64,000 nt of DNA from Nothopassalora personata (Eukaryota; Ascomycota; Dothideomycetes; Mycosphaerellales; Mycosphaerellaceae), in NCBI GenBank assembly GCA_033816765.1, contig CM066296.1:1736001-1800000 (forward strand), given 5' to 3'. The notes beneath the pieces are model-generated. The model was not told where the DNA came from. It searched no databases and saw only the letters and a list, made by a program, of their open reading frames with translations. Shown here piece by piece: positions 57,482-64,000 of this stretch (the stretch's first letter is position 1; the number at the start of each line of letters is the position of its first letter). A program made the translations under genes and the position numbers.

Positions 57482-58511
57482 ATACTAATAGATAACTATA
57501 CTAAGTTATACTAGTTATAATTATTTAAGACTAGTTCTACTAAGTATATCTATTATAAGAGCTCTAGACTAGTAGTATAATACTATCTAAGATTAGGACA
57601 TTTAGATCTAAGACTTGGTATAGTATTTATATTAGTAATAGTAGTATACTTCTACTATTACTATTAGATACTTATATTTATTAAAAGGCTATATTAGTAT
57701 TATTAGCTCTAATATATACTTAGATATAGTACGTATACTTAAGTATATAGTATTAGAATATAATCTAGAAGGTTATAATAGTAACTATAGCATAGTAATA
57801 AAGTATATCTATTCTAGTATTTTAATAATAAACGATTAATTAAAAAAGAACTAATAGGAGCAAAAATATAACTTATATATAGAAATAAAGTAGATTTTCT
57901 AGAAAGTTTAATAATTAAAGGATAGACTACTACGGGAATCGACCCTATATTATTATATTTCTATTATATACTACTATAAATTCAAGGTTATAGCTCTATT
58001 TATACTTATAGATTAGAGTCTAGATACCTATAGTACTATATTACTATATATAAGCTATATATAGGCTTATATAGTATCTATTTTAGTTAGTATTAACTAT
58101 ATATTTAAGTTAGAATTAGCTATTACTATTACCTATAGTTAAATAAGTACTATAAACTACTTATACTAGTCGTTCTTACTAGAATATACTAAAAACAGCT
58201 AATAGTAATACTAATAGTATTACTATTTTATTACTATTACTATTACTATAGCCGAATAGTAATTACTATTACTACGACTTTTCGAAAAGTAGAACTATTA
58301 CTATTTACTATTACTATTGATTTTTGTAGTAATAGTAATTGCTATTGTATGACTATTTGACTATAACTATAACTATTCCCATCACTGGGTCCAACGGTCA
58401 TCAGAAACAAGGCATCAGAGGCTGGACATAGCTGAATGAAGTGAATGAAATAAACCATGAGGCTGCTTTTCCTTTCCCTTCCCTCTTACTCTGCCACATC
58501 TTACAGGCGCA

Positions 58512-58850
58512 CTAGCTCGCTTCCTCGCTCCTCGCGCCAGACTCTTCGTACTTTAGCTGGACTGTACTCGCAGGGATGTCTTTGACCATGTCCCAGGTCG
58601 CTTCTGGAGCAAGGAGAAACTGCCGCAAAGCAGCACAAAAAGCATGTACGAGACAAATCGTCGACTTCTTTGTCGGATCATAGAATGGAATGCGACGATC
58701 AAGATCCAGATGGTCGTGAGCGTGACGGAAAGCGGCGAGAATGGAGCACGGGAGGCATCGGGAGGCTGGCGAGATCTTCATCTTGGCAGCAGATCCGACT
58801 TCAGGAGAATTCAAGGTAGAAGTTTTAGCGGGGAGCGATGATGAGGTCAT
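58512..58850 (-). CDS. Small hypothetical ORF
   Basis: 112 codons between the hAT element and the flavoprotein gene, with normal codon use and no RIP damage. It contains PASRCLPCSILAAF and a block CLVHAFCAALRQFLLAPEAT, without a recognisable family or signal peptide. It sits 80 bp downstream of the flavoprotein stop codon and could be a separate small gene or the 3' untranslated region of that gene. Confidence 0.3.
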   Translation of the reverse strand: MTSSSLPAKTSTLNSPEVGSAAKMKISPASRCLPCSILAAFRHAHDHLDLDRRIPFYDPTKKSTICLVHAFCAALRQFLLAPEATWDMVKDIPASTVQLKYEESGARSEEAS

Positions 58851-58930
58851 GCCAGTCGATATTTCGCCCTGTAATTAGCCAACGAGACGACAGGTACTGG
58901 TCAGCAGAAGATGTGTCTCACTTTTGATAC

Positions 58931-60202
58931 CTACTGATAAAACTCTCCGGCGGCATAAGTAACGTCATCCTGCACGTTCATCCTCTTCCAAAGTGCTTCG
59001 TAGCTTTCCTCCTCTCTCTTACGAGGACGAGGTGAGACTCTTCCACTGGCGACCTGTGCCACAGAGTTCTCACGCTCCAGCTGGACGTGAAGGAATACTG
59101 CTGTCCGCTTTCCGGTGAAGTGGGCGTGCGGAATATTGGTGATATTGTCGGAGTTGGCATCGCCAATGGCGTAGATGCCTTCCACGTTTGTTGACAACCC
59201 TTTGGAATTGTTTGCTGAGAGCTTTGTACCGAGGAGTTGGACGCCGGTTTCTTGGCCGAGTGTACTCTGTCGAGATATGTTAGTAGTTTCACGAAAAGGT
59301 GCGGGTTTATGACGTACCTTTTGCACGGATGGGAAATCTGCAAAGAATGCATTGCGCAGGAGAGATTCGCCGCCATCGGCAAAGTCAACTTGGAACAAGT
59401 CATGCTCGGGATGTGTCGGCAGGGCAGGGTCGGCATACGGGGTGGCACCATCTCTCAGGCGTGTCACGTTAGAAATTGTGCGGTTCTCGATCTTGATATT
59501 GTGCAGCACCAGATATGTCTCCCATCCCGACAAGGCGGCATCTGCTTCTTTACGCTGTTCTGGCGTGTCTGTCCCGTTGACAAGAAGAACAATGTCCGTG
59601 TTGAGGGTCAAGATCTCCCTGATAGAAGTGACAGCACTCGAAAGTTCGGCCAAAATCCCCAAAGACTGACCTGCGTGCTCGTGGCCGTCACACCATGGGC
59701 ACCAGTAGATGCCTTTGCCCCAATTCTCCTTGATACCGGGAGTCTCTGGCAGAATATCCTTCATGCCGGTGCCCAGAACGATCTTGCGGGTGGTGAAGGT
59801 CACTGGCTTGTTTTGTGGGTATGTGATGGAGACCGTGAACAGCGTCGTACTGTTGGCACTCTGCTCGGGCACGATCTTGGTGACGGTGCCATTCTGCAGA
59901 GAAATGGTATCATACTGATCAATCTGCTGACGTGCTGCGAAGCGAAGCCAGGCCGGTGTAACGCCGTCAAAGCCAAGGACGTCGTGCGCATGCCTTGTTG
60001 GGTCATTGCGGTATTCTCCAGAGTCGATAAGCAGTACTTCACGACGCACACGACCGAGGCCACTTGCTGCAGAAAGACCTGCTGGACCACCGCCTACGAT
60101 GATGGCATCGTAGTCAGCCTTCAATGCCGGTGCAAGAGATGAGGCAGCTCCTGTGAGGGAGAAGGCCAGCAGAGAGAGGCCGAAGAACGTCGAGTACCAC
60201 AT
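58931..60202 (-). CDS. Secreted thioredoxin-reductase-like FAD oxidoreductase
   Basis: Two exons: 60,202-59,318 and 59,266-58,931, 406 residues. The 51-bp intron (GTACGT...CTAAC...GACAG) has no stop and keeps the frame, so the unspliced ORF of 423 codons looks intact. A signal peptide (MWYSTFFGLSLLAFSLTGAA) precedes the FAD-binding motif AIIVGGGPAGLSAASGLGR. A GTGMKDILPETPG block precedes the redox motif WCPWCDGHEH, where Cys-Pro-Trp-Cys is the expected dithiol. The C-terminal FAD site GIYAIGDANSD is present. The layout matches low-molecular-weight thioredoxin reductase relatives used in fungal disulfide chemistry (GliT-like), but the neighbourhood has no biosynthetic genes. Substrate unknown; the leader predicts the secretory pathway. 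Confidence 0.85.
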   Translation of the reverse strand: MWYSTFFGLSLLAFSLTGAASSLAPALKADYDAIIVGGGPAGLSAASGLGRVRREVLLIDSGEYRNDPTRHAHDVLGFDGVTPAWLRFAARQQIDQYDTISLQNGTVTKIVPEQSANSTTLFTVSITYPQNKPVTFTTRKIVLGTGMKDILPETPGIKENWGKGIYWCPWCDGHEHAGQSLGILAELSSAVTSIREILTLNTDIVLLVNGTDTPEQRKEADAALSGWETYLVLHNIKIENRTISNVTRLRDGATPYADPALPTHPEHDLFQVDFADGGESLLRNAFFADFPSVQKVRHKPAPFRETTNISRQSTLGQETGVQLLGTKLSANNSKGLSTNVEGIYAIGDANSDNITNIPHAHFTGKRTAVFLHVQLERENSVAQVASGRVSPRPRKREEESYEALWKRMNVQDDVTYAAGEFYQ

Positions 60203-61477
60203 CTTCAGCGAGGGAGATAGAGGTTGCAGAAAGGCGTGCGACCGACCTCAATGGATTGAGGGTATTCTTCCATTCTATATTCAGGCTGCGCTCGGACAGA
60301 GTGGGTGCTCGGCATGTCTCAGAGTCCCTTGCTATCGACGCCGTTGGCTGCTTGGTGACCGCCAAGACCACTATAGTACGAATGGCATTTCATAGCAAAT
60401 AGACCCTCGTCGATGTTGTGCTACTGAGTGGCATGTCGCTTGCGACGTTGCAGGCGACTCAGATGATCGGCAGCTTGTGGCTTGCAGGGGGAGTATGCAG
60501 TAGCTCAGCTGCGCCCCTATCTCAATGAAGGCATTGCGTGTGACTGATTGGCTGAGCAAAGGAGATATGCTGTGGTCCACAGCACCTCTCGCTGTCGCTC
60601 AGTCCCGTTCTGTGAAAAGGTTTGTGTTAAAGATGCAGTCTTGCGTAGTTCATATGGCACGTGCTGGTGCACCCGCAAAAGTGGGTTCTGTCTCAAGTCA
60701 TTTCTTGGAAACCGCAGCTCTCCGAAGACTGTGGTACGGGAACAGCCAGTAGAACATGACCCGACCGTCTGTGGCAGACAGCTTACCAGCGGATACGACT
60801 GTGATATGTAGCTGTAACTGCGTGATGAGATGGGCCGCTGCGACGATATGAATCACCCTGGGTGTCGTGACTAGCACGCTGCAGCTGACATGCATGAAGA
60901 TCAATAGCATCGGCCGTTTCCGGTGTGCGTGTAATTCCCTCATCAATCATGTTGGCGGACACGAGAATTGGAACAGCCAGGACACCTTGACTGTTTCGCG
61001 GTTGGTCGTACCAGTGAAGGGGTCTGTTGGATCGCATTGGTCTCAGGACGACCCACTGATGGAACATTCGATCCTTGCCGTTTGCAAGACATTCAATACC
61101 TAAGTCTCCGTTACAAGAGTATACCTACAGAGGAAATTGCTAAACCGGACACACCCTGCGGCCGGACACACCCACTAGCCACACTCCTCGGCTGTGTTGA
61201 CAGCGCATATGTCGCATCACTTCCTAATTAACCAGTCGCTCAAAACACACGATATATAGCTTATTTTGTCCGCATTCATCGTGCGACATCGAATAAATTA
61301 TTTTCATGTTGATATCTGCGTTGTGGTGCTGTCGTGACTGTGCTTAGCATTTTGCTCAACATCTTAATGGAGTTCTATAGTATGCGGGTAGACCCGCTCA
61401 CCCTAGACGCGTGACGCGACATCTTAATTCTCGTGTTTTCGGAAAACATTAGCAAATACAACATACTATCGGCAGCC
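60203..61477. other. Intergenic between flavoprotein gene and MULE
   Basis: Unique, non-RIP sequence to about 61,240, without a convincing gene. A direct repeat of CCGGACACACCC occurs at 61,145-61,172 and could mark the terminal repeat of the MULE, but the other end is outside the window. From about 61,260 the base pattern becomes TA-rich, and the MULE coding region starts at 61,478. Confidence 0.45.
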
Positions 61478-64000
61478 ATGGCGACTCAACCACTACCTAT
61501 AGCGACACAACAGCAGTACGAGAATGATTTTATAGCATTAGACGAACATTCTAAACCAGGTCCGGTGTCACCACGACACCTACAGTAAGAACTACAGTCG
61601 CGTCAAAATCTTAGGTCTTTACTAGAACTTCCTACGCAATAGATCAAGTCTAAGCCTGTTTTCGCCCCTAGTAACGTTATCACGGACATAGACGACGTTA
61701 ATATTAATGCTGTTAGTAAGGACGAGCAGCCTCGCGATGATCTATAGCCTATACTACGTAGCCTACCTAAGGAAATAGACTTCGCAAATAGCGACCTTAT
61801 AGAAGCTTATGCTAGGTCCTATAGTCTATAGTATAGCTACGACTTTATTAAGAAGAACGAGAAGAAGTCTAAGGTAAAGGACTTGCCTACTAAGCAGTGC
61901 TATCGCTTTAATATGCGCTGCAACTTCTACGGTAAACTAGATAGGCGTCCTTCTCGTCCTATACCGAAAGGTACTGCCTATCGTAGTACTTCGAAGACAT
62001 AATGTCCGGCTTACTTTAAGGTGATTAACACGTGTCCGTAAGATCTAGCCTCTAGCGTATAGAGGTTCTTATACAGTAGTGCTAGCATGTAGCATAACTA
62101 TGCTCCTACTAATATAATATAGCTTACTAGGCATCGTAGGAGAGCACGGTAACTAGTACTGTTAACGATCCACGACTTTTAGAAGAAGATAGGTGTTAAG
62201 GCTACTCGTATTAAGGCTTATTATAACGGTAATCTCCTAGTTAAAGTAAAGGACGTACATAATGCGAAGGCTGCTTCTACTATGCCGGAGAGACTATAAT
62301 ATAACTAAGCTAAGCGCACTATTCGCATACTCTAGACATACGGTTGTAACGAGCGATATTAGCGCGTACGTAAGGACGATATAATAGGCTAGATACTATC
62401 CTTCCTTATAGTAGATCTAACTACTCTTAACTAGTTTCGTAACTACCCTAAGTGTCTATACTTCGACGGTACCTTTCGGACGAATAGCTACTATAAGGAC
62501 CTCGTCGATATATATAGCATCACCGGTATAGGTACTACAATCGCGCTCGGCAACTGTCTTATAAATAGTAAGGAGCAGTCTAACTATAAAGAACTACTAA
62601 GCTAGATCCGCGATATCGTACTACTTCCGCCTAAGCGTCCAGTACTCGGACAGGGTAAAGAAGACCTCCGTCCGCCTACAATTACGATAGTAGACATAAA
62701 GTGTATTATCTCTAACCGCGAGGAGGCATTTCTAAACGTATGTAACGTAGTATTCCCCGAGCTATACTCTATTGTATGTAAATAGCATCTAGCGAAGGAT
62801 CTCGTTACTAAACTACGCACTCTAAAGGGCGAGGAATAGTAGTAGGTGTACGACGACGAGAAGAAAGAATAGGTAGAGTCCGAGAGCTACTAGCAGTTTA
62901 TGCGTATGTTCTTCTATACTATCTATACTACTAATAAAGTAGACTTCGAATCGTGTCGCTATAAGATAGAATAGACCTATCCGTAGGTAACGAGATATAT
63001 AAACAACAACTAGTAGAAGTATAAGAAGCGTTTTACTAATACCTAGACGAATAGGGTGCTCTACTTCGGTAAGAAAACATTATCGTTATACGAAGGATGC
63101 TATGCGAGGGTAAAGGATTAGCTATATAACTCCTCGCGACACGATATCTATTCGCTGTTCGAGTCTATTATTAACTACTAGTAGGCGTAGAACCGTGTTA
63201 ATCGTTAGACGATTGCACGAGACCTTAGCACTATGCCTATATAGATAGTTAACAAGTTCTAGTCTAGCGTACGAAGAACTATTTACCGATATCCCCTAGT
63301 CGAGTCTTATAAGTTATAGAAGCGTACGAAGGAGTTACGTGCGCGTATAGAGGATAAAGAAGGTAGAGCGCTTACTAAACCGCACTCTACGATTATATAC
63401 GATTACGCCGAGTGCTAGTACGACGATTACCTCGTAGTAAGTAAGGGTAGGCCCTACTTACACTTCTTTATAATATTGGACGAGATAGGCGGCGATTCGA
63501 AGGGTTATCTACTACCTAGGCATTACTATTTATATTACTAGATTTATAGAGTACGCGCTCTAAAGCCTTAACCGTTACTACTGTAAGAGCCTATAGTAGG
63601 TAGACGTAGCAATCTTACGCCGCGGAAACGTGCTAGTAAATAGTTAACTACTCGTACAAAGACACGCAAAGAGCTATCTAATAAGAACTATAAGATACGT
63701 AGGAAACGAGTATAGCGTCGCGTAGTGTTAGGGGCTAAAGACGAGCTAGAAGTCGATATGCCTACTCTAACGTAGAAGGAGCTTCGTACGAAGGCGCTAG
63801 ACGGTATATCGTATAGCTACCGCGGTCCATGTAAAAACCACTAGTATACGTGCTTTAAGAAGTAAAGGAAGTGCGGTGAATAGTATTACCCTAGTAGACA
63901 ATGCCCTAACTACCCGTCTAACGACACGAGCAATAAGGAAAACGAAGAGCTAACTACCGTAGCGATAGTTAATACGGAAGTCGTGGCTATAAGACAACAG
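61478..64000 (+). pseudogene. RIP-mutated MULE (Mutator-like, FAR1-type) transposase, truncated by window end
   Basis: Translation from the ATG at 61,478 (MATQPLPIATQQQYENDFIA) reads through stops that are mostly TAG/TAA. An N-terminal FAR1/WRKY-GCM1-like zinc region (QCYRFNMRCNFYGKLDRRPS) is followed by the MULE transposase core (KCLYFDGTFRTNSYYKDLVD; then LGNCLINSKEQSNYKELL; then NREEAFLNVCNVVFPELYSI and a Cys-x-x-His-type block). A C-terminal Cys-rich tail with CFKK and CPNYPSND at about 63,850-63,930 resembles a zinc knuckle. The transposase lies on the plus strand and runs off the window at 64,000. It is a dead copy. Confidence 0.8.

Larger units (their letters stand above)
50274..58387. 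mobile_element. hAT-type DNA transposon remnant containing Gypsy copy 2
   Basis: Ends are CAGTGTTGGGAAAAATAG at left and the complement of CAGTGATGGGAATAG at right. They are flanked by an 8-bp target duplication GGTCCAAC at 50,266-50,273 and 58,388-58,395, which is the signature of the hAT superfamily. Removing Gypsy copy 2 leaves about 1.15 kb, too short for a full hAT transposase, so it was probably a non-autonomous or deleted copy. Sub-terminal TAGTCAAATAGTCATA-like motifs recur inside both ends. Sequence is extremely rich in TAGTA-like motifs after RIP, and no coding remnant is readable. Confidence 0.85.

Overview
The window comes from a filamentous ascomycete (Pezizomycotina, most likely a Dothideomycete). 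Short introns of 50-170 bp carry GT...AG ends and CTAAC-type branch points. The genes are typical fungal ones (SMC4, Hsp12-type stress protein, a seven-helix rhodopsin-like protein, a TauD-type dioxygenase). Repeats are riddled with TAG/TAA codons in place of CAG/CAA and are depleted in CpA/TpG, the footprint of repeat-induced point mutation (RIP). Layout: 1-18,754 is a nested stack of transposons. A pogo/Fot1-like transposase (minus strand) was hit by two Copia elements lying tail to tail. One Copia fragment abuts, and probably hosts, a chromodomain Gypsy element. That Gypsy was itself split by a young Copia element (1760-7248) with indistinguishable LTRs, no RIP and a 5-bp target duplication. 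18,952-50,190 is a gene island: an SGT1/ecdysoneless-like protein, an F-box-like fragment, an Hsp12-family gene, a NIF3-like protein, a rhodopsin-domain membrane protein, a small secreted protein with a GPI-anchor-like tail, a TauD/TfdA dioxygenase, a conserved unknown, the MTQ2 methyltransferase, a serine palmitoyltransferase small-subunit-like protein, the condensin subunit SMC4, an unknown multi-exon gene, an AMMECR1 protein, a Myb-like protein, an uncertain gene, and a secreted protein made of four related four-cysteine domains separated by Lys-Arg sites. 50,274-58,387 is a RIP-mutated hAT-type element with an 8-bp target duplication that carries a second copy of the same chromodomain Gypsy on the minus strand. 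58,396-61,477 holds a small ORF and a secreted thioredoxin-reductase-like flavoprotein. From 61,478 to the window end is a RIP-mutated Mutator-like (MULE/FAR1) transposase. The genes do not form an obvious pathway or biosynthetic cluster; most are unlinked housekeeping or accessory functions. The most unusual signals are: (1) an apparently conserved antisense reading frame between pol and the 3' LTR in both Gypsy copies; (2) the four-domain secreted precursor with Lys-Arg junctions; (3) a 154-bp tandem duplication in unique DNA whose copies differ almost only by RIP-type transitions. All exon boundaries were deduced by eye from splice motifs and reading-frame continuity.
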